From MKSF01 sp037190225 (GTDB taxonomy: Bacteria; Bacteroidota; Bacteroidia; Chitinophagales; Chitinophagaceae): a stretch of 64,000 nucleotides of DNA. Made by a program: the position numbers and the translations under genes. Under the pieces are notes generated by a model that was given only the letters and a program-made list of their open reading frames with translations, made no database searches and was not told where the DNA came from. The stretch's first letter is position 1, and the number at the start of each line of letters is the position of its first letter. Positions 16,373-24,299 of this stretch are shown piece by piece. Where the stretch lies: the NCBI GenBank assembly GCA_037190225.1, contig JBBCJL010000001.1:62001-126000 (forward strand), read 5' to 3'.

Positions 16373-17443
16373 TCATTCTACCAGCTTATCTACGTAATCG
16401 CAGTTCATCAGTCGCAGTATACCCATATAATCCAGGTCGAATGCGATCAGGCTGCCGACCTTGTATTGCTCGGCATTGCTGCCCAGATCCACTACCATCA
16501 TATCCGAGCTGGAGCCTACGATCTTCAGGTCCGGGTCGGTAGGCCGTATATGACTGTCCTCCACATCCAGCAGGCCAATGTCTATAATGGCCCTGTGGGA
16601 GCTGGCATTGTTACTGCTGTCATCAAATTTCAATACATCACCGGTGAGATTATGGCCCAGGTCGCCGTCCGGCACCATCGGCTTTTCACGCAGCTCAATG
16701 ATCTCCGCATACAGCCTGAATACATCCTGGTGCAAGTGGGGATTAGGCGTGTTGTTATAGACGTCCGTACCCAGGAACAGGGTCTCTCCTACGCGGAAAT
16801 GGTTGACATCCTTAGGAAGCAGGCCTCTGGAGATCAGCGGTATGGTTACGGAAGTGCCGCCGGTAATATAAGGGATCACTTTATTGAACCTTGCTTCTAT
16901 AAGCTGCTCATAAAGGCAGAGCTGCAGGAGCTTATCCTGGTTGGGCAGTACCCCGTACATGCAGGTCAGGTTGGTGCCCAGCCCCGCGACCTCGATATTG
17001 GGAAGCCGGAATACCCTGGCATAAAAGTCTATAAACTCCTCCCGCATTACGCCTTCCCGGAGCTCGCCCAGCTCGATCATAATAATGATCTTGTGTATCT
17101 TGTTTTGCTTCACCGCTTCGTCCGAAAGCATTTTGATGGTTCCGAACTCGGTATTGAAGCTGGCATCGGCATACCGCACTACACTGGGAATGTAACGCCG
17201 GGCCGGTGGCTTTATAAAGACCGTTTCTATGCCGGGAGCGATGGATTTGATGATCTTCAGGTTGGTGATGCGGCTGTCGCATATCTGTTGCACGCCGAGG
17301 TCTATGATCTCTTTCAGGTAGGTCCTGGAGCCGCACATTACCTTAGAAACCACGCCCCATTCAATATTATGCGAGGAAAAGAGCCGGTCAAGGTACCGGT
17401 AGTTCTCCTGCAGCTTTTTTCTGTTGAGAATGATATGTGCCAT
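16373..17443 (-). CDS. PLP-dependent racemase, alanine/ornithine racemase family
   Basis: This encodes 356 residues in the class III PLP-barrel fold. Lys34 in 'WGVVSKVMCG' is the expected PLP lysine. 'IIIMIELGELREGV' and 'GLGTNLTCMYG' match the ornithine/alanine-racemase-like family, with 'GGTSVTIPLI' and 'RVGETLFLGTDVYN' as the phosphate-binding and C-terminal contacts. It probably interconverts L- and D-forms of an amino acid in the cytosol; ornithine is the best-known substrate for the family, but this is inferred. A GNAT acetyltransferase ends only five bases upstream, so the two form an operon. Together they could process a D- or diamino acid. Confidence 0.8.
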   Translation of the reverse strand: MAHIILNRKKLQENYRYLDRLFSSHNIEWGVVSKVMCGSRTYLKEIIDLGVQQICDSRITNLKIIKSIAPGIETVFIKPPARRYIPSVVRYADASFNTEFGTIKMLSDEAVKQNKIHKIIIMIELGELREGVMREEFIDFYARVFRLPNIEVAGLGTNLTCMYGVLPNQDKLLQLCLYEQLIEARFNKVIPYITGGTSVTIPLISRGLLPKDVNHFRVGETLFLGTDVYNNTPNPHLHQDVFRLYAEIIELREKPMVPDGDLGHNLTGDVLKFDDSSNNASSHRAIIDIGLLDVEDSHIRPTDPDLKIVGSSSDMMVVDLGSNAEQYKVGSLIAFDLDYMGILRLMNCDYVDKLVE

Positions 17444-17448
17444 GATAA

Positions 17449-17889
17449 TTATTTATTCAGTCTCATTTCGAGATATTTATTCGTAAATCCTAATTTTTCA
17501 TACAGCTTCCTGGCCGGGTTGTCCGGCTCCACGTGCAGGGCAATATTGCCGGTAGTCTCTGCTATGGCCATCTGCATCAGCTGCTGCCCTATGCCTTGTC
17601 CGCGGTAATCCTTATGGGTCGCTATATATACCAGTATATGCTCCGGTATATAGCCGCTCATGCCTGTATGGTTGATCACTACGGCGCCTGCCAGCTTATC
17701 CCCGTCCCTGGCGGTGAAGATCATGCCGCCGGCTTTGCCGTCACGGTACAGGGCATAGTCCAGGCAGCGTTGAATATCCTGCCTGTCATCACCGTACTGC
17801 TCCAGGTGGGTAAAAAGAAAGTCCAGCACCTGATCTTCTTCAGCGGGTGAAAGTAAATCAGGCTGTTTGTAAGAGGTGTATTGGATCAT
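17449..17889 (-). CDS. GNAT-family N-acetyltransferase
   Basis: This encodes 146 residues from the ATG at 17889 (the frame opens seven codons earlier). The acetyl-CoA-binding motif A is clear: 'HILVYIATHKDYRGQGIGQQLMQMAI' with R-G-Q-G-I-G. The C-terminal 'NPARKLYEKLGFTNKYLEMRL' is also typical. GNAT enzymes move an acetyl group to an amine. The substrate is unknown, but the tight coupling with the downstream racemase (five-base gap) suggests an amino acid or a related small amine. Confidence 0.85.
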   Translation of the reverse strand: MIQYTSYKQPDLLSPAEEDQVLDFLFTHLEQYGDDRQDIQRCLDYALYRDGKAGGMIFTARDGDKLAGAVVINHTGMSGYIPEHILVYIATHKDYRGQGIGQQLMQMAIAETTGNIALHVEPDNPARKLYEKLGFTNKYLEMRLNK

Positions 17890-18591
17890 AATAAAAAAGT
17901 TATGCAGCAAGCATTGCCTGCAGGGTGAAAAATTCAGTTACATACTGTCGGTAGATCCAGCTATTATTGCTGAAAAGAGGCTACAGGAAATGAATCCTGA
18001 AACATTGTATAATGATGTGGGACGCTTGGATCTTTGGTGGTCCGGACCATCATTAATGATCTATAAGACTGCAAAGATAGGAAAAAATATACAGGTGCTC
18101 CCGGCAGGGGCTGTTTCGCGGCTCCGGGTAACCTGGTTTTACCGCCTGCTTACGGGTGGCAGTACTGCCCGATAAACAGGGAACCGGGTTATCTTATGCC
18201 TTTAATTAATAGTATTATAGGAACTGTTTCCTGCCCGTAATGCGCATTCAGATAAGAAAAAGGAGCGTAGGTGGAGTAGGGGCCGGGCGCGGTAGATTAT
18301 TGGTAAAAAGAAAACTGACTATCTATAATGTAAGCAACAAAGGCATTATATGGAAAAAGGATAAGCTACAAAGTATGACAGAGATCACTCACATCCGTTC
18401 GGAATGACCAGGCATGCTATAGTGTCTTTTAGCAATAAAAGCGTTCTTTAGCTCACAGGGCAAACGTATCTGTAACGGAAAGCTGTTTCCTGTAAGCAGG
18501 TAGTCATTCCGGGTAAAGAGCATCCGGCAGGGCCTTAAGGCCGTGTTTTCCCGCAGAGAAAGGCTGCCGGTGTGATCGGTAGAGGGAAAGC
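17890..18591. other. Intergenic region with a dispersed-repeat remnant
   Basis: This stretch of about 700 bases has no convincing gene. An open frame at 17876-18175 has no protein features. The segment 18381-18409, read on the minus strand as GGTCATTCCGAACGGATGTG followed by AGTGATCTC, resembles a dispersed repeat phrase of the form GTCATTCCGAACGnATGTGAGGAATCTC that I recall from many bacterial genomes. A second GTCATTCC lies near 18509 in the opposite orientation, giving a 9-bp inverted pair about 95 bases apart. Confidence 0.4.
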
Positions 18592-19248
18592 TTATATCAG
18601 CCTGCTATCCTTTGCTTTCCTGACTGCTTCTATTTTGTTATGTACCCGGAGCTTGGCATAAATGTTCTCAATATGCTTACGTACCGTGCTGGGAGATATG
18701 AACAGGCTGTTGGCGATACCGATATAATTGAGCCCTTTGCTCAGCTGCTCCAGCACCTCGGTTTCCCTGGCGCTGAGCTTTACGGTCTCCTGCTGTCCTT
18801 CATCGGGGATATCCACCGGATTGCGGAGCAGCTTCAGCGTCTTTAATGCAATGGAAGGCGTCATGGCTGCCCCGCCGTTAATGATGTCCACAATGCCCTG
18901 GTACAGCTCCTGCGGCTGCACTTCTTTCAGGAAATAGCCATCCGCCCCTGCTTTGATAGACCTGAAGATATTGATATCATTATCAAACACTGTCAGCATG
19001 ATGATCTTTATATAGGGAAAGTGGAGCTTTATCATTTCCGTGGCTTCTATGCCGTTCATTTCAGGCATTTCTATATCCATCAGTATCAGGTCAATACCGG
19101 CATCCTTCCGCAGCATATCCAGCAGCTCGCGCCCGTTGCCGGCACAATACCGGACGCTGAGATCCGTAAAAAAGGAGAGCTTTTCCCGGATGGCCTTACG
19201 GAGAAAGGTATTATCGTCCGCTATTACAATTTTTATTACAGGTGCCAT
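18592..19248 (-). CDS. NarL/LuxR-type response regulator, partner of the TPR kinase
   Basis: This encodes 218 residues. The receiver domain is complete: Asp-Asp in 'IVIADDNTFLRKA', the phospho-acceptor Asp in 'LILMDIEMPEMNG', the Thr of 'MLTVFD' and the Lys of 'FLKEV'. The LuxR helix-turn-helix is 'SARETEVLEQLSKGLNYIGIANSLFISPSTVRKHIENIYAKL'. It lies 65 bases downstream of a TPR histidine kinase on the same strand, so the pair forms one two-component operon. The signal and target genes are unknown. Confidence 0.92.
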   Translation of the reverse strand: MAPVIKIVIADDNTFLRKAIREKLSFFTDLSVRYCAGNGRELLDMLRKDAGIDLILMDIEMPEMNGIEATEMIKLHFPYIKIIMLTVFDNDINIFRSIKAGADGYFLKEVQPQELYQGIVDIINGGAAMTPSIALKTLKLLRNPVDIPDEGQQETVKLSARETEVLEQLSKGLNYIGIANSLFISPSTVRKHIENIYAKLRVHNKIEAVRKAKDSRLI

Positions 19249-19313
19249 AAGTGATCGGTTTATTCAAAATTAAAGGTTGCCGGTGAAACAATATATACGG
19301 CATCCTGCGTATT

Positions 19314-21251
19314 TTACAGCAATATGGTCACCTCTGTACCGCTGGCTCCCGAGCTGACCGCTATAGCTCCTCCTATTTCTCCCATTCTTTTTCGCATATT
19401 GGACAAGCCGTTGGCGCTCTCATCCGGGACAGCATCGGGTGAAAAGCCTTTCCCGTTATCTGAAATGCTGACGGCAAACCGGTACGGCGCATCCGTGACG
19501 GGATGGATATGGATAGTTAGCCGGTCTGCGCCGGAATGCTTGACCGCGTTGTGCACCGCTTCCTGTATCACCCTGTAGAGGTGGATGCCCTCCAGGGAAG
19601 AAAAATGGAATGTACTGTCTTTCAGCTGCTCATCCACCGTAAATTCAAAGGACATGTCGCCTACTGAAGCTGCGGTCTTACTTATAAAATCGCTCAGGCG
19701 GGCGCGCATATCCTCGAAGGTTACGGTACCTTTATTCATCGCCCATACAGTATCTCTCAGCTCGCTGATAGCCTGCCGCGCAAAGCCGCTGATATGATCG
19801 ATCCTTTGATGGACCTCGGAAGGCCCGTCTCTGAAATAGTACCTGATATTATCCAGGGAAGAGGTGATGAAAGTAAGCTGCGAGCCTATGTTATCATGCA
19901 GCTCTCTGGATATCTTCAGTCTTTCCCGGTGCAGCTGGTTCTGTATTTCTATGGCGGCATAGGTATCTTTCAGCCGTTGCTCCTCTTCCAGTCTCCTGGC
20001 TTTCTGCTTCTGCCTGTAAAAGAATATATAGCCGGCCAGGACGGCTATCAGCAGCAGCAATACCGCCCCTGTCACCTGCAGGTTCTTTTGCTCTATTTCC
20101 AGGTGGCTTTCTGCGATGGCTGCGCGCTGCTCAAGTATCTGCTTTTCTTTTTGCTGGGTTTCGTAGCGGGTCTCCAGCTCTACCATTTTAGTGAAATTCT
20201 CCTGGTTCAGCACCGAATCCCGAAGCGTGTATGCTTCCTGCAGGTACCCGTAAGCAGTTTGATAATTCCCTCCTGCGGCTGCTATCCTGGATAAAAGCTT
20301 CAATGTCTTGACAATCTCTTTTTTGGTCTGGTTCTTTCGTGATAATTCCAGCGCTTTCCGTGCAAAGGAGGCTGCCACCGCGTATTGCTTTTGCTGGTAA
20401 TACAGCTCACCGAAATGGTTGTTCAGGAATGCCTTCCCGAAGTTGTCTTTTACCTGCTCGGCCAGCTGCAGCCCTTTGAACCCATACTGTTCCGATAGCT
20501 TGTATTGCTTCATTTCCAGGTAGATGCTGGCAAGGTTGCTGTAGCAGGACACCATGCCATTCTGATCTTTAATATCTTCCTTGATCTGTAAGGCCTCTTT
20601 GAAAAGCTCTATAGCTTTGTCGTATTGCTTGAGCTTCTCATAATAAATAATCCCCTGGTTGTTGATAACGGAGCTTTTACCCTGCTTGTCCCCGATGCTG
20701 TCATAACAGGCTGCTGAAAGCCGCATTCTCTCCAGCGCTTCCTCATAGCGGTTCTGCTCGATATTGATAAGGCCGAGGTTACTGTAAGAGATGGCCAGCA
20801 ATTGGTTATTGCGCTCTTTTTTGCAAAGGTCAAGGATACTCATGATGATCTCGTTGGCCTTCTGGTAATCGCCATAATAGTAATAGACCATGGCCTGGTT
20901 ATTGACCGCATTGCCCATTATTATGAAGTCGCCTATGGAATCGGCAATGCCGATACATTCCCTGAAGACGGCTATGGCAGAATCGTATTCCGACTGGAAC
21001 CTGTGCGCAAGCCCCAGGATGTTCAGGCTTATGGCTTTTTGCCTTGCATTCTTTTCGATGCCGGCATAACGGATGCTTTCCCTGGCATGCCATTTTGCCT
21101 GTACAGGATTGCTGAAAATGTTATCCCGTGTTTTCATATACTCCCGGTAAGATCTGCTGGCAGTATCGGAAGGCGGCTGTTTCTGCTGCGCCCGGACAGG
21201 TATAATGGGCAGCAGGTATATCAGTATAAGAAGCAGGTATCGTTGCATCAT
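19314..21251 (-). CDS. TPR-containing sensor histidine kinase (HisKA_3 type)
   Basis: This encodes 645 residues (644 if the second ATG at 21248 is used). It has a signal peptide (about 1-21), a periplasmic array of about six to seven tetratricopeptide repeats (about 50-345; for instance 'AISYSNLGLINIEQNRYEEALERM', 'SSVINNQGIIYYEKLKQYDKAIELFKEAL'), one membrane helix ('GAVLLLLIAVLAGYIFFY', about 395-412), a short coiled coil, and the kinase core with phospho-His in 'KISRELHDNIGSQL' and ATPase boxes 'EAVHNAVKHSGA' and 'SISDNGKGF'. This is the NarX/LytS-like kinase class that pairs with LuxR-type regulators, here the gene directly downstream. The TPR region probably senses a protein or peptide at the envelope. 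Confidence 0.92.
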   Translation of the reverse strand: MMQRYLLLILIYLLPIIPVRAQQKQPPSDTASRSYREYMKTRDNIFSNPVQAKWHARESIRYAGIEKNARQKAISLNILGLAHRFQSEYDSAIAVFRECIGIADSIGDFIIMGNAVNNQAMVYYYYGDYQKANEIIMSILDLCKKERNNQLLAISYSNLGLINIEQNRYEEALERMRLSAACYDSIGDKQGKSSVINNQGIIYYEKLKQYDKAIELFKEALQIKEDIKDQNGMVSCYSNLASIYLEMKQYKLSEQYGFKGLQLAEQVKDNFGKAFLNNHFGELYYQQKQYAVAASFARKALELSRKNQTKKEIVKTLKLLSRIAAAGGNYQTAYGYLQEAYTLRDSVLNQENFTKMVELETRYETQQKEKQILEQRAAIAESHLEIEQKNLQVTGAVLLLLIAVLAGYIFFYRQKQKARRLEEEQRLKDTYAAIEIQNQLHRERLKISRELHDNIGSQLTFITSSLDNIRYYFRDGPSEVHQRIDHISGFARQAISELRDTVWAMNKGTVTFEDMRARLSDFISKTAASVGDMSFEFTVDEQLKDSTFHFSSLEGIHLYRVIQEAVHNAVKHSGADRLTIHIHPVTDAPYRFAVSISDNGKGFSPDAVPDESANGLSNMRKRMGEIGGAIAVSSGASGTEVTILL

Positions 21252-21318
21252 ACGGGAGTGATTTTACAGGGACAATTGGAAATATTACAGGGTGTTCCCT
21301 TTTAAGGAATGTGTACTG

Positions 21319-21326
21319 CAAATATA
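21319..21326 (-). promoter_or_regulatory. Promoter of the kinase-regulator operon, -7 TATATTTG
   Basis: On the minus strand TATATTTG matches TAnnTTTG exactly, about 68 bases before the kinase start. No clear -33 TTG at the standard distance. Confidence 0.5.
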
Positions 21327-21497
21327 AGTGTCCTGGTACACAGTGTGCTAAAAATTATATATAGACTATCTGAAAATAAGGCATTTGCCGTATTGTGCAG
21401 CAAGGAATATGGCATTTATTTTGTGGAACTTTAAGTCCTGCTACAGGTTGCCTGAGGAAAAATAGCCAAAACCTGTAACAATATAAACCAGGAAATT

Positions 21498-22562
21498 ATG
21501 AAATATAATATACTACTATCCTTCTTATTATTCGCTGCCTGTATGACCGCGGGAACAGCGCAGACGCTGGGAGATTTCAAGCCCAAAGAGCAGTCTTACG
21601 GCCTGGGCAAGGTGAAGAACGCCCAGCGGATCTATATCGCCTCCTTTACGGTAAACTACCAGATATTTAATGAAAAGGAAGATTTCAAGCAGGGTGGCCA
21701 TATGCTGGGCGGAGGGTATAAAGGCGATGCGCATGCCTCCCTGTCTGTGGGACTGGATAATATCACCGAAGCCGGTATCCAGGCGGTCACTGACAGCCTG
21801 TACCGCGACTTTACGGTCATGCTGAAGGCTAAAGGGCTGGAGATAATCACTGCCGATGAGGCCGGGGCAACGGAGACCTACAGCGGCTTTATCCGGGTAA
21901 AGGGTGGTAAGATCAATCAGGCGCAATTCCCCGGTACGCTGGCTACCACTCCCGCGGGTTTTGAATATTATGTAAAGGACATTTCAAAATCGGGCAAGGA
22001 AAAATCGGGAGGATTCCTGAATAATCCTTCCACCATATACGGTAAGCTGTCCTCACAGCTGGATGACGCTATCATCGCGGATGTGGACCTGTTCGTGCTG
22101 TTTATTGAAGACAAGAACGCGATGGATCTGGCCGGGGCCAATATAAAGGTGAAAACATCGCTGAGGCTCGCTGCGACCGAGGCTATCATCATGAAAAGCA
22201 ATGCCAGGATAAAGCTGAAAGGCCAGAACAATGTTGTTTCGGCCACCAGCCAGGCCAGCTTCTATCACGGGAAAGTACCTGTAGGCATCGGCGTTACCAG
22301 CAGCTATACCGGTGGCCTGAAAAGCCCGCTGGATGTGAAGGGTGTGATAGAGGATAAGAAGATCCAGAGCTTTGCGTCCAACCGGAGGGATTATATAGGC
22401 ACACCAACGATTTACGGTACCTGGTATAATCCGGGCAATACTTCCAGCATCTCAACGACCGTGATACCTGTGGATGAGCAGAAGTACACGAGTGGCGCCT
22501 ATCTGGCAGGAAGGAAGTTCCTGGAATATCATACCGAAGCATTCCTTAAGAATGTAAAATAG
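21498..22562 (+). CDS. Hypothetical secreted protein
   Basis: This encodes 354 residues with a cleavable signal peptide (about 1-21, ending GTAQ). The mature protein begins with 'TLGDFKPKEQSYGLGKVKNAQRIYIASFTVNYQIF' and contains an alternating Gly-rich pattern ('GGHMLGGGYKGDAHASLSVGL'), which suggests a beta-rich fold. No enzyme motif, T9SS tail or lipobox is seen. It is monocistronic, with a good terminator. I do not recognise the family. The first 50 mature residues recall proteins that build a value from several named parameters, but I would not assign a function. Confidence 0.7.
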   Translation: MKYNILLSFLLFAACMTAGTAQTLGDFKPKEQSYGLGKVKNAQRIYIASFTVNYQIFNEKEDFKQGGHMLGGGYKGDAHASLSVGLDNITEAGIQAVTDSLYRDFTVMLKAKGLEIITADEAGATETYSGFIRVKGGKINQAQFPGTLATTPAGFEYYVKDISKSGKEKSGGFLNNPSTIYGKLSSQLDDAIIADVDLFVLFIEDKNAMDLAGANIKVKTSLRLAATEAIIMKSNARIKLKGQNNVVSATSQASFYHGKVPVGIGVTSSYTGGLKSPLDVKGVIEDKKIQSFASNRRDYIGTPTIYGTWYNPGNTSSISTTVIPVDEQKYTSGAYLAGRKFLEYHTEAFLKNVK

Positions 22563-22601
22563 CGGTTCCGGCAGCCGTACAGCATAGCCTGATATTATAA
22601 T

Positions 22602-22639
22602 AAAGCTCCCTTATCATAAAAGGATATGGGAGCTTTTTT
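22602..22639 (+). terminator. Terminator after the 21498-22562 gene
   Basis: Stem AAAGCTCCC / GGGAGCTTT, with a short inner TATC/GATA helix, followed by a T-tract to 22639. Confidence 0.85.
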
Positions 22640-22776
22640 ATCGGTATTCCGGCTGTTATCATACCGTGTAGGACATTGACAATTCGGGAGGCTTCCGTCC
22701 CGGCAAACAGGTTGCATTTATAAATCGTAACTTTATAGTCGGTTTTGATATACAGGAATGCTACAAACTTATTATT

Positions 22777-23466
22777 ATGGCGGTATCTTTCGGAGACAGG
22801 GTCATTGATTTCAACACCCGGCTACACTACCGGGGTGAGCTGCCGGATGGCTTCCGGGTGATGAACCCTTACCTGGATAATCCTGAAACCCTGCAGGTGA
22901 TGCGGGAGTTTTACCGCAAATATTATAATGATCATCAGCAGCGCAGGTTCATTATCGGCATCAATCCCAGCCGGCACGGGGCGGGGGTGACCGGGGTGCC
23001 TTTTACCGATACCAAAAGATTGCAGGACGTCTGTGGCATTGAGATGACATCTGCGCATACCCATGAGGTATCTTCAGTCTTTATGTATGATATGATCGCT
23101 TCATACGGAGGCGCTGCCGCGTTTTATAAAAGATTTTACATTAATTCCCCGTTCCCGCTGGCCATTGTCAGGGCTACGAAGGACGACAGGTGGCTCAATG
23201 CCAATTATTATGATGATCCCGTCCTTTTCGGGATGGTAAAGGGCTTTATGATCGCTTCCTTAAAAAAGCATATTGAGCTGGGGCTGGATACTTCCCGCGT
23301 TTTTGTGCTGGGGAAGAAAAACGCGGATTTTATCAGCAGGCTGAATGCGGAGGCGGGACTGTTCAGTCAGCTGGAGGTATTAGAGCATCCAAGGTATATT
23401 CAACAATATAAATCAAAAGAAAAGCAGCTGTACATTGATAAGTACATAGCTGCTCTCGGTCATTGA
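22777..23466 (+). CDS. SMUG2-type uracil-DNA glycosylase family protein
   Basis: This encodes 229 residues. The core 'RRFIIGINPSRHGAGVTGVPFTDTKRLQDVCGIE' is the hallmark of the SMUG2 (DUF4918) branch of the uracil-DNA glycosylase superfamily, where the GINP segment supplies the water-activating side chain. 'HPRYIQQY' near the C-terminus corresponds to the DNA-intercalating loop. It probably removes uracil or related damaged bases in base excision repair. A DUF488 gene follows after 23 bases and both share the terminator at 24043, so the two are an operon. Confidence 0.85.
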   Translation: MAVSFGDRVIDFNTRLHYRGELPDGFRVMNPYLDNPETLQVMREFYRKYYNDHQQRRFIIGINPSRHGAGVTGVPFTDTKRLQDVCGIEMTSAHTHEVSSVFMYDMIASYGGAAAFYKRFYINSPFPLAIVRATKDDRWLNANYYDDPVLFGMVKGFMIASLKKHIELGLDTSRVFVLGKKNADFISRLNAEAGLFSQLEVLEHPRYIQQYKSKEKQLYIDKYIAALGH

Positions 23467-23489
23467 AAACAGGTAACTTTCTGATAAGG

Positions 23490-24035
23490 ATGCAGGCAGC
23501 CGGCAAACATACGATCTATACTATCGGGCATCCCACGCGCAGCATGGATGACCTCATCGCCATGCTGCGCTCTTTCCATATAAGCACCCTGGCAGATGTG
23601 CGGCGCTTTCCGGGTTCCCGTAAATTCCCCCGGTTTGATAAAGAGATCCTGGAACACTCCCTGGAAAAGAGCCATATTAGCTATGTTCACCTGGAGGCTT
23701 TGGGCGGAAGGAGAAGAGCATGCCTGGATTCCAGGAATACCCGCTGGCGCAACGCCTCCTTCAGGGGATATGCTGATTATATGGAAACCGAAGCGTTTGA
23801 AAAAGGTATGGCAGCGCTGGCAGCACTGGCTATGAAAGAGCCGTTGGCCTATATGTGCGCGGAAGCGGTCTGGTGGAGCTGCCATCGCGCTATGATATCC
23901 GATTACCTGAAGGCAAAAGGCTGGACCTTATTGCATATTGTGGACACAGGCAAGGTGCAGGAGCATCCCTATACATCGGCCTCAGGGATAGCAGGCAACC
24001 AGGTGCTTTATTTCGATGAAGGGCTTTTCGATTAG
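23490..24035 (+). CDS. DUF488 family protein
   Basis: This encodes 181 residues from the ATG at 23490, preceded by AAGG; an in-frame TTG at 23463 would overlap the previous stop codon. DUF488 marks are 'YTIGHPTRSMDDLIAMLRSFHISTLADVRRFPGSRKFPRF', 'YVHLEALGGRR' and the conserved 'CAEAVWWSCHRAMISDYL', in which Cys-His-Arg is invariant in the family. The biochemical role is not established. Coupling to a uracil-glycosylase-like gene here suggests a link to nucleic acid repair, which is inference from context only. Confidence 0.88.
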   Translation: MQAAGKHTIYTIGHPTRSMDDLIAMLRSFHISTLADVRRFPGSRKFPRFDKEILEHSLEKSHISYVHLEALGGRRRACLDSRNTRWRNASFRGYADYMETEAFEKGMAALAALAMKEPLAYMCAEAVWWSCHRAMISDYLKAKGWTLLHIVDTGKVQEHPYTSASGIAGNQVLYFDEGLFD

Positions 24036-24042
24036 CATGATA

Positions 24043-24064
24043 AAGCCGGGCCCGGCTTCTTTTT
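24043..24064 (+). terminator. Terminator of the SMUG2-DUF488 operon
   Basis: AAGCCG-GGCC-CGGCTT (24043-24058) is followed by CTTTTT. It lies 8 bases after the DUF488 stop codon. Confidence 0.88.
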
Positions 24065-24082
24065 ATGTATATATATTTTTTG

Positions 24083-24090
24083 TATTTTTG
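24083..24090 (+). promoter_or_regulatory. Candidate promoter with long leader, -7 TATTTTTG
   Basis: TATTTTTG matches TAnnTTTG exactly and lies about 210 bases before the ATG at 24300. No other consensus box is closer, so the mRNA may carry a leader of about 200 bases. I see no strong fold in it. Confidence 0.4.
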
Positions 24091-24299
24091 TAGTAACTCA
24101 AGGAATAGCAGGTATCCGTAAACTAAGAGGCGTCCTTATGGATCCGTTCTCATATTAGGCTTAAGATACATCGGTTGTAAGGCTATCCTGCCAGTTTCCT
24201 TGGGCATTGATCACGCTTTCCTGACCACTGATGATGAAAGGGGCCGTTGCGGGTTTACTCCCGATCCCGGCCTTTGCTTATCAGGCAAACTATACAAGT

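Noticed and set aside
17876..18175. 99-residue plus-strand ORF in the gap upstream of the GNAT gene
   Set aside because: It overlaps the 5' end of the GNAT gene on the opposite strand, has no protein-like features and no promoter.
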